Program-made: the position numbers and the translations under genes
Assembly (NCBI GenBank): GCA_031281115.1
Contig: JAITFV010000145.1
Coordinates: 1-22,582 of the forward strand
Origin: Oscillospiraceae bacterium
Lineage (GTDB): Bacteria > Bacillota > Clostridia > Oscillospirales > Ruminococcaceae
DNA length: 22,582 nt
Direction: 5' to 3'
In this document: one piece after another, positions 1 to 7,203 of the stretch
Numbering within the stretch: position 1 is the stretch's first letter
Layout of the letters: every line of letters begins with the position of its first letter
The notes under the pieces: model-generated
Told to the model about the DNA's origin: nothing
The model's input: only the letters and a program-made list of their open reading frames with translations
Databases searched by the model: none

Positions 1-374
1 GTCGGGTTAAGTTCTTCATAAGTAGGGACAGGGCGGTGGATTTCCCAGTATTCCTCGGCTTCGGGAGCGGGTTTGTTGTCAATAGGTTCACCGAGCAGAT
101 TGAAAACCCTGCTGAGCGTAGCGTTCCCGACCGGCACTTTTATTGCCGCGCCAGTATCTACGGCTTCCATGCCGCGAACAAGCCCGTCCGTGCTGCCCAT
201 CGCGATACAGCGCACGGTGTCATCACCTATATGCTGCGCGACTTCAACAACTAAGCTTTCTTCGCCGTGCTGAATGCGGATTGCGTTTAAGAGCTTCGGT
301 AATTTCTCCGGCTCAAACCGGATGTCAAGCACCGCGCCTATGATTTGTACAACTGTTCCGATGTTTTCAGACAT
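1..374 (-). CDS. atpD: ATP synthase F1 beta subunit, N-terminal part (cut by window edge)
   Basis: Catalytic beta subunit of the F1 head, where ATP is made or hydrolysed. Only about 124 codons are present; the rest, including the Walker A loop, lies left of the window. The visible part begins MSENIGTVVQIIGAVLDIRF, the standard N-terminal beta-barrel, and continues with DGLVRGMEAVDTG and VPVGNATLSRVFNLLGEPID, which are hallmark beta-subunit stretches. A GAGG ribosome site lies just upstream of the ATG. It is preceded by a 56-codon gene and an 18-base palindrome rather than directly by atpG. It is the last gene of the operon seen here; atpC is expected further left but is not visible. Confidence 0.96.
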   Translation of the reverse strand, partial: MSENIGTVVQIIGAVLDIRFEPEKLPKLLNAIRIQHGEESLVVEVAQHIGDDTVRCIAMGSTDGLVRGMEAVDTGAAIKVPVGNATLSRVFNLLGEPIDNKPAPEAEEYWEIHRPVPTYEELNP

Positions 375-403
375 AATTAAAACCTCGCAATATATTTTGT
401 AGG

Positions 404-421
404 GAACGGATTAATCCGTTC
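404..421. repeat. 18-base perfect palindrome upstream of atpD
   Basis: GAACGGATTAATCCGTTC is a perfect dyad that can form an 8-bp hairpin in the operon mRNA between the 56-codon gene and atpD. On the plus strand it is preceded by GTAGG. A second compact hairpin, upstream of atpH at 3960-3976, is also preceded by TAGGG. The pair looks like members of a short intergenic hairpin family. No U-tract follows on the minus strand, so it is not a classic terminator. Confidence 0.6.
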
Positions 422-422
422 T

Positions 423-593
423 TTACGATTCTTTGTTTTTTGATTTTCTATGATTTAAAACTTCCTGCTCAACAGCTGCAATATCATCTTTAGAGCACAT
501 TACCCTGACAGCTCTTTTAGCCTCGTCAAGGTCCTCTGCAATTTCTAAATTATATAAAATAGAGCGCAGTATTGCTACCGTTTCCAATGCCAT
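423..593 (-). CDS. 56-residue hypothetical protein between atpG and atpD
   Basis: Starts MALETVAILRSILYNLEIAE and ends with a basic tail, HRKSKNKES. It is soluble and probably mostly helical, with no membrane segment or signal peptide and one Cys. A strong GGGAGG ribosome site lies 7 bases before the ATG, and it fits exactly in the gap between atpG and atpD on the same strand, so it should be co-transcribed and translated. I do not recognise the family. Standard F-type operons have no gene here. It could be a small regulator or assembly factor of F1, or an unrelated gene captured by the operon; only the position suggests a link. Confidence 0.7.
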   Translation of the reverse strand: MALETVAILRSILYNLEIAEDLDEAKRAVRVMCSKDDIAAVEQEVLNHRKSKNKES

Positions 594-643
594 AATAAAA
601 CCTCCCCTAAATCACAACTTTTCTGCCCAAGGTTTTTCGTTTC

Positions 644-1540
644 CTATGAAATAGCGTTCGCTCCGCCTACGATTTCGTTGATTTCGTTTGTGATTTTTTC
701 CTGTCTTGCGCGGTTGTATTGCAGCGACAACTTATCTATCATTTCAGCTGCATTATCCGATGCACTTTCCATTGCATTTCGTCTTGCGCTCTGCTCGGAA
801 GCGAACGAATCAATACACGCGCAGCTAACCAACGAAAGGAGCATCTTTGGGATTATACGGTCGAAAACTGCCTCCGGCGAGGGGTCGTAGTTGATGTCCT
901 CTTGTTTTGATGTTTTCTGCGTACCGGAAATATCACGACCTGCTATTCTCAATTTTTTATTTACATCGAACGGCAAAACTTGAATCTGTGAGGGTTCCTG
1001 CCTAAGCGCGGAAATATAAGAAGTATAGAAAAGTATAACTTCATCAACCTCGCCCGACCTGAACATATCTGCAGCGGCGTTAGCTATATCGGCGCACCGC
1101 CCGGGCTTTATATTCTCGCAGAAGTGCGGGTATTCAGCGATGATTTCGCGTTCCTTCTTCTTGAAGAAGTCTATAGTCCGTTTGCCGATTGCAATGATTT
1201 TAGATGGCGTAGCGGAGTTTTCTTTCTCGTAATTTGCTACAAGGCGCAAAATATTAGAGTTGAAGCCGCCTGCAAGCTCTCTGTCGCCCGCTATAACGAT
1301 GAACAAGCGGTTTTTGACCTCGCGCTTCGCTGTGAAAGCAGTCGCGAAATCGGTTTTGCTCGCCGCAATATCTGTAAGCAGGTCAGCGTGCGCCTCGAAA
1401 TAAGGACGCAGAGCCTCGGCGCGGTGCTTGGCGCGGCGAAGCTTCGACGATGCTACCATCTCCATAGCCTTGGTGATTTGGAGAGTGGAGCCGACGCTTT
1501 TTATGCGGCGTTTAATTGTTTTCATGCTTGATTTAGGCAT
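644..1540 (-). CDS. atpG: ATP synthase F1 gamma subunit (central stalk)
   Basis: Gamma forms the rotating shaft linking the c-ring to the catalytic head. At 298 residues it has the normal family length. The N-terminal helix reads IKRRIKSVGSTLQITKAMEM followed by VASSKLRRA, the conserved gamma signature. The C-terminal helix reads NRARQEKITNEINEIVGG, also conserved. The ATG at 1540 gives MPKSSMKTIKRR; an internal ATG at 1525 is also possible, but the first aligns better with the usual MASMRDIK start. The ribosome site (TAGGT) is modest. It lies downstream of atpA and a 38-codon membrane peptide gene, and 50 bases ahead of the 56-codon gene. Confidence 0.97.
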   Translation of the reverse strand: MPKSSMKTIKRRIKSVGSTLQITKAMEMVASSKLRRAKHRAEALRPYFEAHADLLTDIAASKTDFATAFTAKREVKNRLFIVIAGDRELAGGFNSNILRLVANYEKENSATPSKIIAIGKRTIDFFKKKEREIIAEYPHFCENIKPGRCADIANAAADMFRSGEVDEVILFYTSYISALRQEPSQIQVLPFDVNKKLRIAGRDISGTQKTSKQEDINYDPSPEAVFDRIIPKMLLSLVSCACIDSFASEQSARRNAMESASDNAAEMIDKLSLQYNRARQEKITNEINEIVGGANAIS

Positions 1541-1600
1541 AATTTTCTACCTACCGTTATATTTTCGTGCAGAACGTCGGCGAGGGTATTGTACCTCACA

Positions 1601-1717
1601 CTAATTTGCATCAAAATAAGAAATCCTTTTAAAAATAAACGACATCGTCATGAGCGCCAGTGCCGCCGCCGAGAAAACAAGCGAAACAATGCTCATTACA
1701 AAAGCTGCTTTTGACAT
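1601..1717 (-). CDS. 38-residue single-span membrane peptide between atpA and atpG
   Basis: The reading frame is MSKAAFVMSIVSLVFSAAAL, then ALMTMSFIFK, then RISYFDAN and a TAG stop. Residues 5-29 form one hydrophobic helix with small residues, followed by a basic KR pair, giving a typical small membrane protein with its C-terminus probably in the cytoplasm. A GGAAG ribosome site lies 7-8 bases before the ATG and the start is only 21 bases after the atpA stop. It is too short for routine gene calling. No known F-type subunit is encoded at this position. It could be an Fo-associated peptide or an orphan small membrane protein; translation is likely but unproved. Confidence 0.65.
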   Translation of the reverse strand: MSKAAFVMSIVSLVFSAAALALMTMSFIFKRISYFDAN

Positions 1718-1738
1718 AATAATTCTTCCTTTCGGGAT

Positions 1739-3256
1739 TTATGCACTATTTTTCACGAAATCTTCCGTAAACCGCGACAGTGCGGTTTTTAAGTCTTTTG
1801 CGGTGTCAGGGGTTATATTCTGCTCGTTTTTGATAATATCTATAATGCCGCTGTGATTTTCCTCCATGTGTTTGAACAGCGCGGCTTCATATTCGGCAAC
1901 CTTATTCACCGCAACGTCTTCAAGGAAATCGTTGATTACCGCGAAGATGATGAGAATCTGATTCTCAACCGTAACAGGCGCGTTTTTACCTTGTTTTAAA
2001 ACCTCAACTATCCGTTCGCCGTTAGCAAGACGGCTCTTAGTATCGGCATCAAGGTCGCTTCCGAATTGTGAAAACGCCTGCAGTTCTTTATACTGCGAGT
2101 ATTCGAGTTTAAGCGTACCCGAAACTTTTTTCATTGCTTTAATCTGCGCGTTTCCGCCGACTCGCGAGACCGAAATCCCGGGGTTCACGGCAGGTCTGAT
2201 TCCTGAATTAAACAGCTCGGTTTCAAGGAAAATCTGCCCGTCGGTAATTGAGATTACGTTGGTGGGAATGTACGCGCTGACGTCCCCTGCCTGCGTTTCA
2301 ATAATAGGCAGCGCAGTAATAGAGCCGCCGCCGTATTCTTCCGTCAGGCGCGCCGAACGCTCAAGCAAGCGGGAGTGCAGATAAAAGACGTCTCCGGGGT
2401 AGGCTTCACGCCCAGGAGGACGTTTTAGCAACAGCGACAGTGCGCGGTACGCAACAGCATGCTTGGTTAAATCATCGTAGATAATCAGCACATCTTTGCC
2501 TTTATCCATGAAGTATTCACCCATGGCGCAACCGGCGTAAGGCGCGACATATTGAATAGGCGCAAGCTCGGAAGCGCCGGCAGAAACGACTATAGTATAG
2601 TCCATCGCGCCGCCTTTTTTGAACTCCTCAACAACAGTCGCGACGGTTGAGCTTTTCTGCCCGATTGCAACGTAAATGCAGATTACGCCTGTGTTTTTCT
2701 GATTAATAATAGTATCAACGGCAATCGCGGTTTTCCCTGTCTGGCGGTCGCCGATAATAAGTTCGCGCTGACCGCGTCCGATGGGAATCATTGAGTCAAT
2801 CGCCTTAATTCCCGTTTGCAGCGGAACGTTTACGGTTTTACGGGTAATGATTCCCGGCGCGATTTTTTCAATCGGGCGGGTTTCGGCGGTACTGATTGGT
2901 CCTTTGCCGTCAATTGGCTGACCGAGCGAGTTCACGACTCTGCCGAGCAGCTCCTCACCAACAGGCACCGAAACGATGTTTCCGGTACGCTTTATGGTGT
3001 CACCCTCGCGGATTCCGGCGTCGCTGCCGAGCATAACCGCGCCGATGAAGTCTTGCTCTAAGTTTAACGCCATGCACTGTATGCCGTTTTCAAACTCTAA
3101 AAGTTCGCCGAGCATACATTTTTCGAGTCCGTGCAAGCGCACAATCCCGTCACCCACGGTTACTACTGTTCCCGTGTCCGACAGGCTTATTTTCGCCCCG
3201 TAGTTTTTGATTTGGTCTTTGATTAGGGCAGTAATTTCACCCGGTCGTAAATCCAT
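1739..3256 (-). CDS. atpA: ATP synthase F1 alpha subunit
   Basis: Alpha alternates with beta in the F1 head and supplies the arginine finger. I start it at the ATG at 3256 ([20 protein letters not shown]), which matches the family N-terminus and gives 505 residues, the usual length; the frame stays open upstream to 3316 but that extension is atypical. The P-loop GDRQTGKT is at residues 169-176. [14 protein letters not shown] is the Walker B region, and [12 protein letters not shown] contains the arginine-finger segment. AAAGGA lies 12 bases ahead of the chosen start, rather far. A 126-base gap separates it from atpH, long for this operon. Confidence 0.97.
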   Translation of the reverse strand: MDLRPGEITALIKDQIKNYGAKISLSDTGTVVTVGDGIVRLHGLEKCMLGELLEFENGIQCMALNLEQDFIGAVMLGSDAGIREGDTIKRTGNIVSVPVGEELLGRVVNSLGQPIDGKGPISTAETRPIEKIAPGIITRKTVNVPLQTGIKAIDSMIPIGRGQRELIIGDRQTGKTAIAVDTIINQKNTGVICIYVAIGQKSSTVATVVEEFKKGGAMDYTIVVSAGASELAPIQYVAPYAGCAMGEYFMDKGKDVLIIYDDLTKHAVAYRALSLLLKRPPGREAYPGDVFYLHSRLLERSARLTEEYGGGSITALPIIETQAGDVSAYIPTNVISITDGQIFLETELFNSGIRPAVNPGISVSRVGGNAQIKAMKKVSGTLKLEYSQYKELQAFSQFGSDLDADTKSRLANGERIVEVLKQGKNAPVTVENQILIIFAVINDFLEDVAVNKVAEYEAALFKHMEENHSGIIDIIKNEQNITPDTAKDLKTALSRFTEDFVKNSA

Positions 3257-3381
3257 ATTTTCATCAAGTCCTTTCATAACAAGTTGGAATTTGTAACAAC
3301 GTTTCTCCCGGTTCAAAAGCGGATTTGCCCGGCACTTTATATCAAACTACATTAAAGATGAGGTTTGGGATGCCGCAACTG

Positions 3382-3939
3382 TTATAATACCGTTTCTGCT
3401 ATTTCTTTCTTGAGGGATTCGAGGCGATGTTTCACGCTGCCGTCAATGCGGCTGCCGCCGTAATCCACAACTACGCCGCCGATGATGTTTTTATCGGTTT
3501 TTTCGACAAGCTCTACTTTGTTTCCTGTAATTGTTTCCATCTTGGAAATCAATTTGCTTTTTTGCTCTTCCGTGAGCGTGAACGCGCTCGTCACCGTGAC
3601 CGGCGTGATTTTAAACTTTTCGTAGTATTTTGCACGAAAACCGCGGAAAATCATGCCGAAGTGTCCGAGCCGTCTTTTCTCGGCTAAAATGCAGAGAAAA
3701 TTATAGACGTAAGGTGAGGTTCTGCCCTCGAAAATATTTTTCAAAACTTTAAGTTTCTCTTCGGTTTTGATTCCGGGTACGAAACAGAACTTCGCGAGCT
3801 CCGGCGCGACAGAAAGCGCATCGTTCACAGCCTCAAGCTCAAGAAGCACGGACTCGAAACGAGACGAACCTGCCTCGTGTTCATCCTCCAGCACTTCAAA
3901 AAATGCGGAGGAATATATATTTTCGATAGTATTTTTCAT
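3382..3939 (-). CDS. atpH: ATP synthase delta subunit (OSCP)
   Basis: Delta ties the peripheral stalk b dimer to the top of F1. The start at 3939 (MKNTIENIYSSAFFEVLEDE) has a near-perfect GGAGGA ribosome site 7 bases upstream. It gives 185 residues, the usual size, and removes a spurious 13-codon extension. The N-terminal helical bundle is followed by EKRRLGHFGMIFRGFRAKYY and the C-terminal signature IIGGVVVDYGGSRIDGSVKH, where Gly-Gly and the IDGSV turn are diagnostic. It sits between atpF and atpA, as in most bacterial operons, with a compact hairpin just before its ribosome site. Confidence 0.95.
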   Translation of the reverse strand: MKNTIENIYSSAFFEVLEDEHEAGSSRFESVLLELEAVNDALSVAPELAKFCFVPGIKTEEKLKVLKNIFEGRTSPYVYNFLCILAEKRRLGHFGMIFRGFRAKYYEKFKITPVTVTSAFTLTEEQKSKLISKMETITGNKVELVEKTDKNIIGGVVVDYGGSRIDGSVKHRLESLKKEIAETVL

Positions 3940-3959
3940 AAATGGTTCCTCCGTATAGG

Positions 3960-3976
3960 GGCGAACGCAGTTCGCC
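3960..3976. repeat. Compact hairpin in the atpF-atpH gap
   Basis: GGCGAAC-GCA-GTTCGCC is a perfect 7-bp stem with a 3-base loop, preceded on the plus strand by TAGGG. It lies between the atpF stop and the atpH ribosome site. Its flank resembles that of the palindrome at 404-421, suggesting a dispersed intergenic hairpin family. A role in mRNA stability or processing is possible but not shown. Confidence 0.55.
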
Positions 3977-3980
3977 ACTA

Positions 3981-4475
3981 CTAAATTTTAACGAGGAAAC
4001 TGTCAATCAGTTCGCTGTTGTCTTTTTCGCTGATTTCCTTTTCCGCAACGGCAGAAGCCGTCATGATTACAAGTTCGGAAATCTGATTCTTGATTTCATT
4101 TACAACACGCTTCTTTTCAAGTTCGATATTTTCATTGGCTTTTTCGAGAATCCGCGCCGCCTCCTGATTCGCACCGGAAATAATTTCCCGTTCTTTCAGG
4201 GTGGCGTTCACCGTTGCGGCAGTTACGATTCTTTCCGCTTCCTCGCGTGAGCCTGCGAGAAGATTGCTGTACTGCTTTTCTTTTTCTTCTGCAGAAAGCT
4301 TCGCCTGCTCAGCTGAATTAAGGTCAGCCGCGATGAGTTCCCTGCGTTTTTCGAGCATCGCGCAAACCTTGTCATGCATGAATTTTTTGTACATGAAAAG
4401 GATTAAAAGCGTGTTCGTTAATGTAAATAATACTGTCGAAAGGTTAAAACCGACAATAGGTGAAAATGAGGGCAT
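3981..4475 (-). CDS. atpF: ATP synthase Fo b subunit (peripheral stalk)
   Basis: The b subunit dimerises to form the stator arm. At 164 residues it is normal for the family. Residues about 9-29 (NLSTVLFTLTNTLLILFMYK) form the single membrane anchor, and the rest is a highly charged helix (CAMLEKRRELIAADLNSAEQ and AEEKEKQYSNLLAGSREEAE) typical of the b coiled coil. A GGAG ribosome site precedes the ATG by 7-8 bases. Gene order atpE-atpF-atpH supports the assignment. Only one b gene is present, so a homodimer is expected. Confidence 0.96.
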   Translation of the reverse strand: MPSFSPIVGFNLSTVLFTLTNTLLILFMYKKFMHDKVCAMLEKRRELIAADLNSAEQAKLSAEEKEKQYSNLLAGSREEAERIVTAATVNATLKEREIISGANQEAARILEKANENIELEKKRVVNEIKNQISELVIMTASAVAEKEISEKDNSELIDSFLVKI

Positions 4476-4515
4476 GAAACCGCTCCTTTCTTTTATAAAG
4501 CTGGTTTAGCCTGTC

Positions 4516-4812
<297 letters not shown>

Positions 4813-4820
4813 TTATATTA

Positions 4821-4833
4821 ACCCTGCGAGGGT
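4821..4833. promoter_or_regulatory. Small hairpin in the atpB-atpE leader
   Basis: ACCCT-GCG-AGGGT can form a 5-bp hairpin in the 52-base gap upstream of atpE, followed by an AT-rich stretch and the GGAGG ribosome site. Since c is needed in about ten or more copies per enzyme, the leader of atpE is often tuned for high translation; linking this hairpin to that is speculation. Confidence 0.3.
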
Positions 4834-4840
4834 AAAAAAC

Positions 4841-5647
4841 CTAAGATTGTTCTTCGGGCGGAGATAAATCCGATATAAGTATATAAACCGTAGCGAGTGT
4901 CATGAATATAAACGCCTGAATAAATGCCCCGAACAGGTCAAAATACAGTGAAAAGGCAGCCGGAACAACAAACGCGAAGTATCCTAACGCCCAATAAAAT
5001 ATACTCATTATAATAGTACCCGCTAAAATATTGCCGAAATGACGGAAAGAGTGCGTCAACGGTGTCGTAATGTCGTTAAGGATATTTAAGGGCAACATCG
5101 GCGCTACCGGCTCGAAAAAGCTTTTCGTTGTTCTCCATATGCCGCCGGATTTAAGCCTGTTTCTGTGAACTAAGAAAGCTGTCATAAGACCCCATGTAAG
5201 CACAACGGAAATGTCGGCTGTGGGCCCACGTAGACCTAAGATGCTCGTAAGGCTGTTAAACATTGAAAAACAGAAAATAGCAGCCATGAAAGGCGCGTAA
5301 CTCATATACTTCTCGCCCATACTGTCTTTTACCGTGCCGTTAAAAAATCCGACTACATATTCGGCGAACAGTTGTTTTTTACTGTCCGGTCTGACTTTTA
5401 AGTTTCTGCCCAAGAAGAAAAATAACAAACCGAGGAAAATTGTAACACCGATTTGAACTGTTACCGATGTTGTGATGTCAGTGCTGAGCAGGCTCGAAGG
5501 GTCTGAAGTGATGCCGAAAAGCTCCAATTCAAACACGACCTGCGCCCCGTCAACGCCGAAGTCTTCAGCCGGCGTCGCGAAAATCAGACCCGCTATGTAA
5601 ACCGCAAGAGCAATAATAAGTATCACCCAAACTGATGCTTTCTTCAT
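4841..5647 (-). CDS. atpB: ATP synthase Fo a subunit
   Basis: The a subunit contains the ion half-channels and the stator arginine. At 268 residues it has the usual length. Membrane helices are clear at about residues 7-25, 63-80, 120-140 and several in the C-terminal half. The key motif SFRHFGNILAG contains the essential Arg and the FGN triad next to the c-ring; the helix through FMTLATVYILISDL closes the protein. Hydrophilic EEQS ends it. An AGGGGA ribosome site precedes the ATG, and atpI ends only 12 bases upstream. Family motifs do not by themselves decide H+ against Na+; the c subunit is more informative. Confidence 0.96.
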   Translation of the reverse strand: MKKASVWVILIIALAVYIAGLIFATPAEDFGVDGAQVVFELELFGITSDPSSLLSTDITTSVTVQIGVTIFLGLLFFFLGRNLKVRPDSKKQLFAEYVVGFFNGTVKDSMGEKYMSYAPFMAAIFCFSMFNSLTSILGLRGPTADISVVLTWGLMTAFLVHRNRLKSGGIWRTTKSFFEPVAPMLPLNILNDITTPLTHSFRHFGNILAGTIIMSIFYWALGYFAFVVPAAFSLYFDLFGAFIQAFIFMTLATVYILISDLSPPEEQS

Positions 5648-5659
5648 GTTTTAAGTCCC

Positions 5660-6076
5660 CTAAACAGATTTATTAAAAATCGCTTTAAATTTATAGTAAA
5701 AACTCGGATATAATAATGGTATTAATGCGGTGAAAAGATTTATCAGCTCGAAAGAAGCCAAAATCCAGTAAAGCGCGAACATTCCGAAATAGCGCAAGCC
5801 GTAAGCGACCCCTGCGAAACTCCTGCCCCCCGATTCTTTGCCGCGCCGCAGCAGAACGCCGGAAGCGAAACCGATAGCGTAGAAATTCGCTGCGCTGACG
5901 ATGTTACCGAAGAGCAGCCCCGTGAAAATCCCGAAGTTTAAGTTTACTTCAATAAAACCCGCTAACCCGCTTATAACAAGCACAAGACCGTTGCAGACAA
6001 GCGCGAAAGGCAGCATAGAGCGCAACTCGCCGAGCGCAATCCGCTCACCCTCACTAATTTTTATTTTCGTTTTCAT
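5660..6076 (-). CDS. atpI: ATP synthase subunit I-like membrane protein
   Basis: A polytopic protein of 138 residues with about four hydrophobic segments (MLPFALVCNGLVLVISGLAG; FTGLLFGNIVSAANFYAIGF; YFGMFALYWILASF; LFTALIPLLYPSFY). Size, topology and position directly ahead of atpB fit the ATP-synt_I family, which assists c-ring assembly in other bacteria. The chosen ATG (MKTKIKISEGERIALGEL) overlaps the 3' end of atpZ by 23 bases, suggesting translational coupling; there is no strong ribosome site, and the open frame extends upstream to 6145 in less plausible sequence. The exact start is uncertain, the family fairly sure. Confidence 0.8.
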   Translation of the reverse strand: MKTKIKISEGERIALGELRSMLPFALVCNGLVLVISGLAGFIEVNLNFGIFTGLLFGNIVSAANFYAIGFASGVLLRRGKESGGRSFAGVAYGLRYFGMFALYWILASFELINLFTALIPLLYPSFYYKFKAIFNKSV

Positions 6077-6350
6077 AGAAAAAATCACGCTCTTTATTTG
6101 AAGGCTTGAAAACCGGCTCTTTATCACCGGAACCGTACTGTGCAATCAGCTGCCGCAGATACGAAACGAGTGAAACCGTCATGGCTGTAATCCCGAGCAG
6201 AACGAAAATGATTTTAAGGCTTCCGTTCCAGTCCATCCTGTCAACCAACCACGTCCCCCCGCCGATGAACAGCAGCAACGGCACGGCAACCACGAAAGCA
6301 AGGTGACTGACTATTATATAAACGGAGAACGGATTTTTGTTGTTATTCAT
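6054..6350 (-). CDS. atpZ: AtpZ/AtpI family small membrane protein
   Basis: A 98-residue protein with two membrane helices (residues about 10-36, VYIIVSHLAFVVAVPLLLFI followed by GGGTWLVD, and 44-65, LKIIFVLLGITAMTVSLVSY) and a charged C-terminal tail. The GGGTWLVDR turn between the helices is typical of the AtpZ (ATPase_gene1) family found at the head of F-type operons, linked in other species to divalent cation handling or enzyme assembly. Its ATG overlaps the stop of the upstream 235-codon gene (ATGAATAA) and its end overlaps atpI, so the three genes appear translationally coupled. Confidence 0.82.
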   Translation of the reverse strand: MNNNKNPFSVYIIVSHLAFVVAVPLLLFIGGGTWLVDRMDWNGSLKIIFVLLGITAMTVSLVSYLRQLIAQYGSGDKEPVFKPSNKERDFFYENENKN

Positions 6351-7050
6351 GGACTAACCTGTCAAGACGCCAACCCTCGCCGTCATGATTGGTCATTTGG
6401 CGGATAATTACATCGGGTTCGCCATTTATGGTCAACCGGATGCGAAGCTCGCACCGGGTTGCGGAAATTGCGATTAAATCAAAACCCACGTCAATCCAGC
6501 TGATGTGATAATCTTCGTTGGGCTTCGGATAGGGGTGCATGGCAAGGGCGAACTGCTCGTTGATTCCGAGCGTGATGCCGTCACGATTTGCCCGCTTTTC
6601 ACCGAAAATCCTGCCGAACTCACTGTAATAAGGTTCGCCGCCATCAAGGCTGTTGTTAAGAACGCGCTCGGCTTCATCCGCGAGGAATGTTTCACGCACT
6701 AAGTTTTCCACGTCCTCAATAGTGCGGAACTCGCTGCTTGCCGAGTAGAAATAACCGTCTTCGGGCGGGTTCCCGAGAGGTCTGTCCGTGGTGTTGGCAT
6801 AGGGTTCGTTAATTACGGGGATGCCGTGCGTTATATAAAGTCTAACCAAAGTGTGGTTGTTGGTAATTAGCCTTTCGGCTGCGCTGAACATCTCGTCTTC
6901 AAGCTCGTAAGGCGGTCTGTAGACCTGCTCGCTGTCCGGAATGTGCATTGGCTCGTCCTCGGAGATGTTCCAAAAAGCGAAGACCGCCGCCGCTATGGCG
7001 AGCAGCGCAACTACAACGGTTGCGATAAAAGCAGATTTACTGCTGTTCAT
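6343..7050 (-). CDS. Membrane-anchored extracytoplasmic protein heading the atp operon
   Basis: A 235-residue protein with an N-terminal membrane segment (residues about 8-27, FIATVVVALLAIAAAVFAFW) and no lipobox Cys or obvious cleavage site. The remainder is hydrophilic and probably outside the membrane: an acidic linker, a helix-rich part (DEMFSAAERLITNNHTLVRL), then a mixed alpha/beta C-terminal domain ending MTNHDGEGWRLDRLVHE. I do not recognise it; the C-terminal pattern recalls small secreted domains with a conserved Trp-Arg-Leu-Asp ending. It is the first gene after the operon promoter and overlaps atpZ by 8 bases, so it is tied to the ATP synthase genes, but no functional link is established. 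Confidence 0.85.
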   Translation of the reverse strand: MNSSKSAFIATVVVALLAIAAAVFAFWNISEDEPMHIPDSEQVYRPPYELEDEMFSAAERLITNNHTLVRLYITHGIPVINEPYANTTDRPLGNPPEDGYFYSASSEFRTIEDVENLVRETFLADEAERVLNNSLDGGEPYYSEFGRIFGEKRANRDGITLGINEQFALAMHPYPKPNEDYHISWIDVGFDLIAISATRCELRIRLTINGEPDVIIRQMTNHDGEGWRLDRLVHE

Positions 7051-7100
7051 AATAGGTTCTTTTCCCTTTCCGGTTCAAGTGTTTTATTTGTATACTAACC

Positions 7101-7129
7101 ATTATACACTAACCTGACAAACTTTTCAA
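7101..7129 (-). promoter_or_regulatory. Sigma-A promoter of the atp operon
   Basis: On the minus strand, TTGAAA (7129-7124), a 17-base spacer and TATAAT (7106-7101) form a near-consensus promoter. Transcription would start near 7094, about 45 bases ahead of the first gene at 7050. No other strong promoter is seen within the operon. Confidence 0.8.
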
Positions 7130-7203
7130 GTGTTATTTTAAATTTTTATATAAATTTTTACTGAATTGTATTTATTTTGCTTAAAAAAGGGCAGAATATA
7201 ACC

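Noticed and set aside
1522..1611. 29-codon ORF (MQISVRYNTLADVLHENITV...) overlapping the ends of the 38-codon gene and the start of atpG
   Set aside because: No good ribosome site and it overlaps both neighbours; possible coupling ORF but not supportable.
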